Origin: JBDRGD01 sp043818095
Lineage (GTDB): Bacteria > Chloroflexota > Dehalococcoidia > Dehalococcoidales > RBG-16-60-22
Length of the DNA: 13,013 nt
Reading direction: 5' to 3'
NCBI GenBank assembly: GCA_043818095.1
Contig: JBDRGD010000126.1
Span: 1 to 13,013 of the forward strand
A program made the position numbers and the translations under genes. Position 1 is the stretch's first letter. Every line of letters begins with the position of its first letter. A model generated the notes under the pieces. It was not told the DNA's origin and searched no databases. It worked only from the letters and a program-made list of their open reading frames with translations. This document shows, piece after piece, positions 4,883 to 12,564 of this stretch.

Positions 4883-7213
4883 TCAGGGCTGTGAATGGCC
4901 CAGGTAGCGGAAGACTTTCACCCCGGGAACGAAACCTACCTGCTGTTCCGGGAAGCCGCTCTCGGAGCTGTAGACCAGTTCGTAGTCCTTGACCGCCTCC
5001 AGCGGGACCGGACTGACAAAGAGGTTGCCGCTCCCGAGCACGGTATTCCCGGGGTGCTCCCGGAGGTAGCTCTGCGCTTCCTCATAAGTGGTAAAATTCT
5101 TGCCGTCGGTGATGATTTTTATCTTCTGCCCGTTGCGCACGGACTCCTCGTAGGTCACCACCGCCGGGCTGACCTTCGTCACCGCTTTGCCATCGAAGTT
5201 GTAAAGGCGGACCGCCGTCGTCTGGAAATAGGCGGGATAGAAGAGGTTTATCGGCCTCAACTGGTTGCCCTGGGGAATGTAATACATGTCATAGTAGTCC
5301 GTCTGGTTCGCCTTTGCCCATTCGAAGACCGCCCATATCTTGGAGCTGGTGGTCTGGTTGTCAATCACGACGTAGGCCGATCCCATCTTGTCGATTATCT
5401 CCCGGGCGGAAGTCTCGTCCTGAGATATTAAAAACTTCGCCGTATCGATAATGGGGGCGGCAGGCTGTGAGGGATTGGCATTGGGAACGCGGTGGGCGAC
5501 ACGGGTCACCCAGTATCCGTAGTCCCACCAGGTGAGCACGCCGTAAGCGGATTCCGGGTATTTGCTGCCCGGCGCTACCTGCTCGTTGTAAAAGTCCGGG
5601 CTGCCGAAGGGCTCCGGGGTATTGTCTCTCATCCAGTCGAGCGCCTCATACCAGGCATCCGTCGGGGCGAAGCGCGCCTGTTTTACCACGTCCAGGGAAG
5701 CGCCCTTGAACCAGATGCTCGGGATGTAGAGCATTAAAAAGGTCACCAATATCGCCAGCCCCGCATTAACGTGCTGGATGGTTATTCCCGTAACGGCACG
5801 GTGCGCCTTCCGGACTTTCGGCCCCTCCTCCGCCCGGGACGCCATCTTCCGCGCTACCAGCGTCCGCAGGCCGGAGTACCAGATGAACAGCCAGGCGAGA
5901 TAAGCCGATAGCAGCGCTACGTTTACCGCGAAGTAATAAGCGAAGCGGCGCTGCGCCAGCGTCGCCATCAGGATAACGATGCTCCAGACCAGCAGGAGGT
6001 TCCCCTCCGCCGTGCCGGCCCGGCGCTGGTACATCTTCCGGTAGATAAGCACGAAAAACAGGTAACCGCACGCCAGGAAAAAGCCTAGGAGGAAGTTACC
6101 CAGGACAAGTGAAAAGGTGAAGCTCCCCCGCGGTGACAGCAGGGGGCCCATCTCCAGCGTCGTCACGTTTCCCTGCGGCACCAGGATGCTGAACAGGCCC
6201 AGCATCGTCCGGAACATGGCGGGCGCCGCCAGCCAGAAGACCAGCACGAACACCGCTCCCAGCCCCAGCAGCACCAGGGGGTAAGCGGATGCCGGCATTT
6301 TCCGCTGCTTCAGCAGGCGGGAGAGACCTCCGGCGACGAGTGGCAGGAGCATCGCCACCAGCAGGGCGATGCGGTAGTAACCGGGAGGTGCGGAACTCCA
6401 GAAAATGACGAGGGCTACCAGGAAGAGGACGAAGCCCACCGCGGCGAGGTAGTCCGTGGACTCCCCCTGAAGGTGGTCGATGATGAACTGGGTGATGAAA
6501 TAAAGGGTGAAGATAAAGACGAAGAGCAATGCCCCGAGCCAGGTAATGAGATAAATCCCCAGGAAAAACCCGGCGAGCACGCTGAAAATTACCGGTCTGA
6601 GAAACACCGCGGTTTCGCCCCCGGTGAGGTGCGTGTAGCTCAGACCGCGTTTCCGGGCGGTCTTCAGGGCGTAAATCAGGAACATCACCGCCGTCGTGGT
6701 AGACAGGGTCTCGGCGACATGGTAGTCCGTAAAACCCAGCATGGTGCGCCCGATGTACTCGCCGGGCATCACCATCAGCAGCCCCGCGGCGATTACCCCC
6801 ACCCAGCGGTCGAAGAGCGCCTTGCCGATAAAGTACACAGGGACGGCGGTGAGCACCGCCAGTATCACCGGGTAGTACACCCCCACCGTATTGATTACCC
6901 GCTCCGTCGGCGCGCCCAGGCCGATAACCCAGGCGGCGGCCGCCAGCAGCCAGCTGTAGAAATGAATCGTGCCGATGCTGAAAGGCTGCGGGTAGAGCAG
7001 GTAGAAGTCCACCTCGGGGACGTGGGGAAAATTATGGACGATGCTGTCCACCAGGCGCATGTGGTAATAGGCATCGATGCTGGTGAACTTTATCCAGTCG
7101 CCGGTGAAGACCTGGTCGTAGGGAAAATAGACCCGGAGGAAGAACCCGACGCCGCAGGCAATCGCGAGAGTGATAACGACGAGCCACCCCGGGTAAAACC
7201 TGTTTAATTTCAC
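4883..7213 (-). CDS. STT3/AglB-family oligosaccharyltransferase
   Basis: This 776-residue membrane enzyme has about a dozen hydrophobic segments over residues ~10-500 and a soluble C-terminal domain. It carries the family's catalytic signatures. The first acidic motif is IDAYYHMR (Asp47). The second, GFTDYHVAE (Asp163, His165), matches the D-x-H form of archaeal AglB. A TLE motif near Glu354 lies in external loop 5, QRRFAYYF is at 421-428, and the sequon-binding WWDYG is at 562-566. A DK-like segment (IIDKM) lies near 606-610. Members transfer a lipid-linked glycan to Asn in N-x-S/T sequons on the outer membrane face. The chosen start is GTG at 7213 with a modest AAGG site about 10 nt upstream; the first transmembrane helix follows at once. 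It is divergent from the nucleotide-sugar operon, which may help make its donor glycan. Family is secure; activity and donor are inferred. Confidence 0.92.
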   Translation of the reverse strand: MKLNRFYPGWLVVITLAIACGVGFFLRVYFPYDQVFTGDWIKFTSIDAYYHMRLVDSIVHNFPHVPEVDFYLLYPQPFSIGTIHFYSWLLAAAAWVIGLGAPTERVINTVGVYYPVILAVLTAVPVYFIGKALFDRWVGVIAAGLLMVMPGEYIGRTMLGFTDYHVAETLSTTTAVMFLIYALKTARKRGLSYTHLTGGETAVFLRPVIFSVLAGFFLGIYLITWLGALLFVFIFTLYFITQFIIDHLQGESTDYLAAVGFVLFLVALVIFWSSAPPGYYRIALLVAMLLPLVAGGLSRLLKQRKMPASAYPLVLLGLGAVFVLVFWLAAPAMFRTMLGLFSILVPQGNVTTLEMGPLLSPRGSFTFSLVLGNFLLGFFLACGYLFFVLIYRKMYQRRAGTAEGNLLLVWSIVILMATLAQRRFAYYFAVNVALLSAYLAWLFIWYSGLRTLVARKMASRAEEGPKVRKAHRAVTGITIQHVNAGLAILVTFLMLYIPSIWFKGASLDVVKQARFAPTDAWYEALDWMRDNTPEPFGSPDFYNEQVAPGSKYPESAYGVLTWWDYGYWVTRVAHRVPNANPSQPAAPIIDTAKFLISQDETSAREIIDKMGSAYVVIDNQTTSSKIWAVFEWAKANQTDYYDMYYIPQGNQLRPINLFYPAYFQTTAVRLYNFDGKAVTKVSPAVVTYEESVRNGQKIKIITDGKNFTTYEEAQSYLREHPGNTVLGSGNLFVSPVPLEAVKDYELVYSSESGFPEQQVGFVPGVKVFRYLGHSQP

Positions 7214-7230
7214 GATGTCGAACCTTCGCC

Positions 7231-7287
7231 GGACGGCTTTTGCCAGCTTGGTTTAGTATTACATAAAAAGCCGTCCCTGGCAAGCTG
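7231..7287. repeat. Two interleaved inverted repeats in the STT3/wecB divergent spacer
   Basis: Arm A, GGACGGCTTTT (7231-7241), is perfectly complementary to AAAAGCCGTCC (7266-7276). Arm B, CAGCTTG (7244-7250), is complementary to CAAGCTG (7281-7287). The order A-B-A'-B' is that of an H-type pseudoknot if transcribed, or of paired operator half-sites on DNA. The repeats overlap the -35/-10 region proposed for STT3. Confidence 0.55.
7255..7283 (-). promoter_or_regulatory. Candidate promoter for the STT3 gene
   Basis: On the minus strand TTGCCA (7283-7278), a 17-nt spacer and AATACT (7260-7255) give 5/6 and 4/6 matches to consensus, about 42 nt upstream of the GTG start. It is embedded in the interleaved inverted repeats. 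Confidence 0.45.
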
Positions 7288-7322
7288 AGGGAATATCCGC
7301 CCGTTCTGCGGCCGGGGCTGCC

Positions 7323-7352
7323 TTGCCTGCCGCCGCGGTAGTGGGCTATACT
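7323..7352 (+). promoter_or_regulatory. Candidate promoter for the wecB-led glycan operon
   Basis: TTGCCT (7323-7328), an 18-nt spacer and TATACT (7347-7352) lie about 42 nt before the GTG start of the first operon gene. The -10 is a 5/6 match and the -35 a 4/6 match. Confidence 0.45.
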
Positions 7353-7393
7353 GGTGCAGAAGCGCGTCCGGCAGGGAGATAAAGGTTCGGCCC

Positions 7394-8470
7394 GTGAAAA
7401 TCGCCATCATCCTCGGCACCCGCCCGGAGATAATCAAAATGGCACCTATCATCCGGGAACTGGAAGGGCGCCGGCGGGACTATTTCATTCTCCACACCGG
7501 GCAGCACTACTCCTACAACCTGGACCGGGTCTTCTTCGAGCAGCTGGAGCTGCCGGGTGCCCGCTATAACCTGGAGGCCGGCTCCGGCTCCCACGCGGAG
7601 GAGACCGGCAGGATGCTCATCGGCATCGAGCCGGTGCTGAACCGGGAAAAGCCGGACTGGGTCCTCGTGGAAGGGGACACCAACAGCGTGCTGGCCGGGG
7701 CGCTGGCGGCAGCGAAGCTGCACATCGGGGTGGGGCACGTGGAAGCGGGACTGCGCTCCTACGACCGCAACATGCCCGAGGAAATCAACCGCATCCTCGC
7801 CGACCACGTTGCCGACCAGCTTTACGCCCCCACCCCCCAGGCAAAGGAAATCCTGCGGCGGGAGGGTATTCCGGAAGAGAGAATCTTCATCACCGGTAAC
7901 ACCATCGTCGATGCCGTCCGGCAGAACGTGACCCTCGCCGCGGAGAAAAGCCATGTCCTGAAAGACCTGGGACTGGAGCCCGGCGCCTACTTCCTGGTGA
8001 CCCTGCACCGCCAGGAGAACGTGGACGATAAACAGAGGTTCAGCGCGATTCTCGAAGGCATCCGCCGCGTGGCGGCGGACTCCCCTGCCCCGGTAATCTA
8101 TCCGGTACACCCCCGTTCCCGGAAACGCCTGGAGGAGTTCGGCCTGGCCGCGGAGGGCATCAGCCTGGTGGAGCCGGTGGACTTCCTGGGCTTTTTACAG
8201 CTGGAGAGCCACGCCCGCCTCATCCTCACCGATTCCGGCGGCGTGCAGGAAGAGGCGTGTATTTTACAGGTGCCCTGCGTCACCCTGCGGGACAACACGG
8301 AGCGCCCGGAGACGGTCAGCGCCGGCGCCAACGCGCTGGCGGGGGCGGAGCCGGAGAAAATCCGGGAGAGCGCCCGCATCATGATGTCCCGGCAAAGGAA
8401 CTGGGCGAACCCCTTCGGGGACGGGCACACGGGGCGGAAAATCATCGATATTCTGGAGGCAGCCAAATGA
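7394..8470 (+). CDS. wecB: UDP-N-acetylglucosamine 2-epimerase (non-hydrolysing)
   Basis: This 358-residue protein has the usual length of the non-hydrolysing epimerase, which interconverts UDP-GlcNAc and UDP-ManNAc in the cytoplasm. The N-terminus ILGTRPEIIKMAP is a family hallmark. The catalytic residues known from E. coli WecB have counterparts in VEGDTNS (Asp95), HVEAGLRS (Glu117), MPEEINR (Glu129/130) and TLHRQENVD (His205). A TDSGGVQEEA segment binds the nucleotide. The start is GTG, with an AAAGG site 8 nt upstream. Its stop overlaps the next gene's start (ATGA), so translation is probably coupled. As the first gene of a six-gene glycan operon it would supply ManNAc or a derivative such as ManNAcA to the downstream enzymes; that product is inferred. 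Confidence 0.93.
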   Translation: MKIAIILGTRPEIIKMAPIIRELEGRRRDYFILHTGQHYSYNLDRVFFEQLELPGARYNLEAGSGSHAEETGRMLIGIEPVLNREKPDWVLVEGDTNSVLAGALAAAKLHIGVGHVEAGLRSYDRNMPEEINRILADHVADQLYAPTPQAKEILRREGIPEERIFITGNTIVDAVRQNVTLAAEKSHVLKDLGLEPGAYFLVTLHRQENVDDKQRFSAILEGIRRVAADSPAPVIYPVHPRSRKRLEEFGLAAEGISLVEPVDFLGFLQLESHARLILTDSGGVQEEACILQVPCVTLRDNTERPETVSAGANALAGAEPEKIRESARIMMSRQRNWANPFGDGHTGRKIIDILEAAK

Positions 8471-9387
8471 AGATACTGGTTACCGGCGGTAACGGTTTCA
8501 TCGGCACCAACCTGGTGAAGGAGCTGCGGGGGCGGGGGCACAGCGTCCGGGTGTGCGACCTGAAAAACGCGGAGGGCCCGGAATACACGCGCTGTGACGT
8601 CTCCCAGTACCGGCAGCTGGAAAGGCTCTTCCGCGACCACGAGTTCGACTACGTGTACCACCTCGCCGCGGAATACGGGCGCTGGAACGGGGAGGACTAT
8701 TACGAGAACCTGTGGCAGACCAACGTCATCGGCACCAAGCACCTGCTGCGCCTCCAGGAGCAGCTCAAGTTCCGCCTGATTTTCTTCAGCAGCGCCGAGG
8801 TCTACGGCGATTACGACGGCAAGATGAGCGAGGACGTTATGGAGAAGGTCCCCCTCAAGCAGATGAACGACTACGCCATGACGAAGTGGGTGGGGGAAAT
8901 GCAGGTCCTGAACTCCGCGGAGAAGTTCGGCACGGAATCCGTGCGGGTGCGCCCCGTGAACGCCTACGGCCCCCACGAGCACTATTCCCCCTACCGCGGC
9001 GTCATCCCCAACTTCATCTACAAGGCGCTCCACGATATCCCCTACACCGTTTACCAGGGGCATATCCGCATCTTCGACTACGTGGAGGACACCGCCCGCA
9101 CCTTCGCCAACATCGTCGACAACTTTATCCCCGGCGAGGTCTACAACGTGGGCGCGCGGGAGGACTGGGAGCACGACATCAAGTACGTCTCCGACCTGAT
9201 ACTGAAGACTCTGGGCAAGTACGATTCCCGGGTTACCTACAAGCAGGCGGAGCCCTTCACCACCCGGGTGAAGCACATGGACTTCAGCAAGATAAGGAGA
9301 GACCTGAAGCACGACCCCAGGGTCCCCCTGGAGGAAGGCATCCCGAGGACCATCGCCTGGATGAAGCAATATTACGGCATTAAGTAA
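8467..9387 (+). CDS. Extended SDR NAD-dependent sugar-nucleotide epimerase/dehydratase (first of three)
   Basis: The protein is 306 residues from the ATG at 8467, which overlaps the wecB stop by 4 nt. The frame stays open upstream inside wecB, but the Rossmann motif starts right at this ATG (GGNGFIG, 7-13). Further extended-SDR features are HLAA (65-68), Ser109 in FSSAEVYG, and the catalytic pair Tyr136/Lys140 in YAMTK. RPVNAYGP and a late FDYVEDTA segment are typical of enzymes acting on NDP-sugars (GalE, RmlB and relatives). An unusual insert of aromatic and acidic residues (EYGRWNGEDYY, 69-79) follows HLAA. Epimerisation versus 4,6-dehydration cannot be settled from the sequence. The next gene starts 3 nt after its stop. 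Confidence 0.88.
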   Translation: MKILVTGGNGFIGTNLVKELRGRGHSVRVCDLKNAEGPEYTRCDVSQYRQLERLFRDHEFDYVYHLAAEYGRWNGEDYYENLWQTNVIGTKHLLRLQEQLKFRLIFFSSAEVYGDYDGKMSEDVMEKVPLKQMNDYAMTKWVGEMQVLNSAEKFGTESVRVRPVNAYGPHEHYSPYRGVIPNFIYKALHDIPYTVYQGHIRIFDYVEDTARTFANIVDNFIPGEVYNVGAREDWEHDIKYVSDLILKTLGKYDSRVTYKQAEPFTTRVKHMDFSKIRRDLKHDPRVPLEEGIPRTIAWMKQYYGIK

Positions 9388-9390
9388 GAC

Positions 9391-10629
9391 ATGAACATCC
9401 TTTTCGTGCACGAGGTGGACTGGCTGGAGAAGGTCGTTTTCGACATCCACTTTCTCGCCGAGTCCCTGTCCCTGCGGGGGCACCAGGTCTACGCCATCGA
9501 TTACGAGGACAGGTGGCGGAAGCGGAACTTCTTCGACCTGGGCACGCTGAAGACCCGCGAGTTCGAGGTGGTCGACCGCGCCTTTCCCGGGGCCGCCGTC
9601 CATTTGAGGCGCCCCGGCGCCATCAAAATCCCCGGCCTGAGCCGGCTCTCCGCCTTCTGCACCCACTCCTGGGAGGTGGGGCGCACCATCCGTGAGAAGA
9701 ATATCGACGCCATCATCCTCTACTCCGTCCCCACCAACGGCCTGCCGGCCATCCTTGCCGCCCGCCGCCGCCGTATCCCCGTGCTCTTTCGCTCGATAGA
9801 TATCCTCCATATCCTCGTCCCCTATTCCACCCTCCGCCCGGTGACCCGCTTCCTGGAAAGGTTGGTTTACACGCTGGCGGACCTGGTGCTGCCCAACACG
9901 CCGCAGTACCTCCGCTATGTCCGGGACGCGGGCGTGCCGGAGTCCCGGGTGCGCTACCTGCCCTTTCCCGTGGACACGGAGCGGTTCCAGCCGGCGCCGG
10001 AAGACCCGGAGCTCCGCCGGCAGTGGGGCATTGCGGAGGACGAGGCGGTGATTGTCTTTATCGGCACGCTCTTCCCCTTCAGCGGGCTGGACGGCTTTAT
10101 CCGCGAGTTCCCGGGGGTGCTGCGGGCAGCGCCGGCCACCAGGCTGCTCATCGTCGGCGACGGCCCCCAGCGCGCCGGGCTGGAAAGGATAATCCGGGAA
10201 CTGGGACTGAAAGACCGGGTCATCATCACCGGCTTTCAACCCTACCAGACTATGCCCGGATACCTGAATCTTGCTACAATATGTATTAACCCGTTCCTGA
10301 TGACCGAAAAGACGATGGACGTCTTCCCGGCGAAGGTGGTGCAGTACGCCGCCTGCGGCAAGCCCTCCGTCGCCACGGCGCTGCGGGGGATAATCTCCGT
10401 GCTGCCCGGTGAGGAGCAGGGCGTGGTCTACGTAAAGGACGCCGCGGAGATGGCGGCGGCGGTCATCGCTCTGCTGAAGTCGCCGGAGCGGCGGGAGCGG
10501 CTGGGCAAAGCGGGCCGGGCATACGTGGAGGCGACCTACGGCTATCAGAAAATAGCGGCGGACCTGGAAACCATCCTGCAGGAGAGCATCAAGGAGAAAC
10601 AGCATGACGCCAAAGCCACAAGCGATTAA
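9391..10629 (+). CDS. GT4-family glycosyltransferase with a degenerate EX7E motif
   Basis: This 412-residue GT-B enzyme has an N-terminal acceptor lobe (ILFVHEVDW; a Gly/His segment SLRGHQVYAIDY) and a C-terminal nucleotide-sugar lobe. The second lobe contains VIVFIGTLFPFSGLDGFI, LLIVGDGPQR and IITGFQPYQTMPGYLNLA. The family E-x7-E signature reads Asp310-x7-Gln318 in DVFPAKVVQYAACGKPSVAT. The second Glu, which normally contacts the donor nucleotide, is Gln here. The rest of the motif (FPAK, AACGKP) is well kept, so I expect an active or specialised enzyme. It likely adds a sugar to a lipid-linked precursor at the inner membrane face; donor and acceptor are unknown. Its 3' end overlaps the next gene by 26 nt, which implies translational coupling. 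Confidence 0.88.
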   Translation: MNILFVHEVDWLEKVVFDIHFLAESLSLRGHQVYAIDYEDRWRKRNFFDLGTLKTREFEVVDRAFPGAAVHLRRPGAIKIPGLSRLSAFCTHSWEVGRTIREKNIDAIILYSVPTNGLPAILAARRRRIPVLFRSIDILHILVPYSTLRPVTRFLERLVYTLADLVLPNTPQYLRYVRDAGVPESRVRYLPFPVDTERFQPAPEDPELRRQWGIAEDEAVIVFIGTLFPFSGLDGFIREFPGVLRAAPATRLLIVGDGPQRAGLERIIRELGLKDRVIITGFQPYQTMPGYLNLATICINPFLMTEKTMDVFPAKVVQYAACGKPSVATALRGIISVLPGEEQGVVYVKDAAEMAAAVIALLKSPERRERLGKAGRAYVEATYGYQKIAADLETILQESIKEKQHDAKATSD

Positions 10630-11548
10630 GGGGAAGAAGGTCCTGGTGACCGGGGGGGCGGGCTTCGTCGGCTCGCACATCGTGGACCGGCTCTCGCCCG
10701 ATAACCGGGTCACCGTCCTGGACAACCTTTTCACCGGGAGGATGGACAACCTGAAACAGAGCCGGGACCGCATCGAATTCGTGAAGGGGGACATACTGGA
10801 CCGGGAGCTGGTGCCGAAACTGGTCAAGGACGCGGACTATGTCTTCCACCTGGCGGCGCACGTGGGCAACATCCGCTCCCTGGAGGACCCCTACTTTGAC
10901 ATGCAGGTGAACATCGGCGGCATGATGAACCTGATGGAAGCCTGCCGCCACGCCCGGGTGGAGAGGGTGGTCTATTCCGCCTCCGCCGCCAGTTTCGGGG
11001 AAGCGAAATACCTGCCCGTCGATGAAGACCACCCCCAGTACCCCGAGTCCCCCTATGCCGCGAGCAAGCTGGCCGCGGAGAAATACGCCTTTACATACTT
11101 CAAGGTCTACGGTATTCCCACGGCCTCGGTGCGTTACTTCAATATCTACGGGCCCCGCCAGGACACCAGCGATTACGCCAACGCTATCTCCATCTTCCTG
11201 GGCAAGTTCAAGCGGAACGAGTCCATCACCATCTACGGGGACGGCGGGCAGACGCGCGATTTTCTTTTCATCCGCGACGTCGTCGACGCCAACCTCCTCG
11301 CCGCCGTGATACCGTCCGCTGTGGGCGAGACCTTCAACATCGCCACCGGCACCGCCACCACCATCAACCGCGTGGCGGACATCATCGAGCAAATCAGCGG
11401 GAAGAAGATGGAGCGGAAATACCTCCCCGCCCGCAAGGGTGAGGTGCGGGACAGCCGGGCGGACATCAGCAAGGCGCAAAAGATACTGGGCTTCCGGCCC
11501 ACCGCCAGCCTGGAGGAAGGGCTGCGGCTGACCTGGGAATCACTCTAA
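10604..11548 (+). CDS. Extended SDR, UDP-glucose 4-epimerase-like (second of three)
   Basis: The protein is 314 residues, with its start inside the end of the glycosyltransferase gene. AAGGAG at 10591-10596 is 7 nt before the ATG and supports it. Motifs are GGAGFVG (17-23), Asp40 after strand 2 (NAD-type), FHLAAHVGN (81-89), and Ser127 in YSASAASFGE, where the usual VYG is SFG. Tyr151/Lys155 lie in YAASK, followed by RYFNIYGPRQD and TIYGDGGQTRDFLFI. The last segment is characteristic of UDP-hexose 4-epimerases and dTDP-glucose dehydratase relatives. It is likely a 4-epimerase on a UDP-sugar, possibly UDP-Gal/GalNAc formation. The 12-nt gap to the next gene supports a single transcript. Confidence 0.88.
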   Translation: MTPKPQAIKGKKVLVTGGAGFVGSHIVDRLSPDNRVTVLDNLFTGRMDNLKQSRDRIEFVKGDILDRELVPKLVKDADYVFHLAAHVGNIRSLEDPYFDMQVNIGGMMNLMEACRHARVERVVYSASAASFGEAKYLPVDEDHPQYPESPYAASKLAAEKYAFTYFKVYGIPTASVRYFNIYGPRQDTSDYANAISIFLGKFKRNESITIYGDGGQTRDFLFIRDVVDANLLAAVIPSAVGETFNIATGTATTINRVADIIEQISGKKMERKYLPARKGEVRDSRADISKAQKILGFRPTASLEEGLRLTWESL

Positions 11549-11560
11549 AGGAGCATCAAG

Positions 11561-12559
11561 ATGAAAAGCTACCAGAAAGACTACAAGGGGAAAACGGCGC
11601 TGATTACCGGCGGGGCGGGCTGCGTGGGCTCCAACCTGACGAAAACCCTGATTGAGTGCGAGGCCGCCCGCATCATCGTCCTCGATGACCTCTCCGCGGC
11701 GGAGAAGTGGAATATCCCCGTCCATCCCAGCGTGCTCTTCATCGAGGGCAGCATCCTGGACGAGGAGGTGCTGAAACGGGCTTTCGGGGAGAAGCCGGAC
11801 TTCGTCTTCCACCTCGCCGCGCACTTCGCCAACCAGAACTCCGTGGACAACCCGGAGACCGACCTGGAGGTCAACGGGCTGGGCACGCTGCGGCTGCTGG
11901 AATACACCCGCCTGGCGCAGACGCCCCGCTTCGTCTTCGCTTCCTCGGGCTGCTCGGTTTACGGCAGTCAGGCCCCCCTGCCCCTGAAAGAGGACTACGT
12001 CTCCATCCACCTGGATACCCCCTACCAGATTACGAAGCTCCTCGGCGAGCTCTATTGCAATTTCTTCTACCATAACTACGGGCTGCCGGTCGCCATCGCC
12101 CGTTACTTCAACGTCTTCGGTCCCGGCGAGATTCCCGGCGCTTACCGCAACGTCATCCCCAACTTCCTCTACAAAGCCCTGCACCACCAGAAGCTGCCCA
12201 TTACCGGCACCGGCGAGGAGACGCGGGACTTCACCTACGTGGGGGACATCGTGGACGGCACCCTGCTGCTGGGGGTGGTCCCGGCCGCGGTGGGGGACGC
12301 CTTCAACATCTGCTCGGAGACCGAGACCCAGGTCATCGAAATCGCCAACATCATCAACGAAATCACCGGCAACCCGGCGGGGGTGGAGTTCATCCCCCGG
12401 CGCGACTGGGACAAAATCACCAAGCGCCGCGCCTCCCGGGAAAAAGCGGGCAAGGTCCTGGGCTATAAGCCTACCGTCGGCGTCCCGGAAGGCATCCGGC
12501 AAGCCTACGACTGGATTATGGAGAACCGCGAGAACATCGAGGCCTGTGCCCGCTTCTGA
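11561..12559 (+). CDS. Extended SDR, sugar-nucleotide epimerase/dehydratase (third of three)
   Basis: The protein is 332 residues with an AAAGGAG site 8 nt upstream of the ATG. It has GGAGCVG (17-23), Asp42/Asp43 after strand 2, FHLAAHFANQNS (83-94), and ASSGCSVYG before the active site. Tyr155/Lys159 lie in YQITK, followed by RYFNVFGPGE and a GEETRDFTYVGD segment. Its overall plan resembles the preceding SDR, but motifs differ in detail (YQITK against YAASK, GCSVYG against ASFGE). The Tyr-based active site contains Cys131 nearby. The two are therefore diverged family members, not a recent tandem duplication, and probably act on different substrates or steps. The reaction is not assignable beyond NDP-sugar 4-epimerase or dehydratase. 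Confidence 0.87.
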   Translation: MKSYQKDYKGKTALITGGAGCVGSNLTKTLIECEAARIIVLDDLSAAEKWNIPVHPSVLFIEGSILDEEVLKRAFGEKPDFVFHLAAHFANQNSVDNPETDLEVNGLGTLRLLEYTRLAQTPRFVFASSGCSVYGSQAPLPLKEDYVSIHLDTPYQITKLLGELYCNFFYHNYGLPVAIARYFNVFGPGEIPGAYRNVIPNFLYKALHHQKLPITGTGEETRDFTYVGDIVDGTLLLGVVPAAVGDAFNICSETETQVIEIANIINEITGNPAGVEFIPRRDWDKITKRRASREKAGKVLGYKPTVGVPEGIRQAYDWIMENRENIEACARF

Positions 12560-12564
12560 AGAAC

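Noticed and set aside
6473..7207. A 244-codon plus-strand open frame opposite the STT3 N-terminal half
   Set aside because: It is antisense to transmembrane helices and catalytic motifs of STT3. Its charged, Asp/Glu/His-rich product is the usual complement of hydrophobic codons.
10275..10280. TACAAT in an AT-rich patch within the GT4 gene as an internal promoter
   Set aside because: No acceptable -35 element lies 16-18 nt upstream, and the patch encodes conserved family sequence.
8098..10827. A 909-codon open frame on the minus strand opposite wecB, the first SDR and the GT4 gene
   Set aside because: The opposite strand encodes clearly recognisable proteins over the whole span. The antisense product is low-complexity (Val/Gly/Asp/Leu/His-rich) with no family motifs. 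Long antisense frames are expected where GC-rich codon use avoids TTA, CTA and TCA.
10589..12502. Long minus-strand open frames (10589-11479 and 11540-12502)
   Set aside because: They mirror the two SDR genes on the plus strand and have the same biased composition. They have no independent motifs or ribosome-binding sites.
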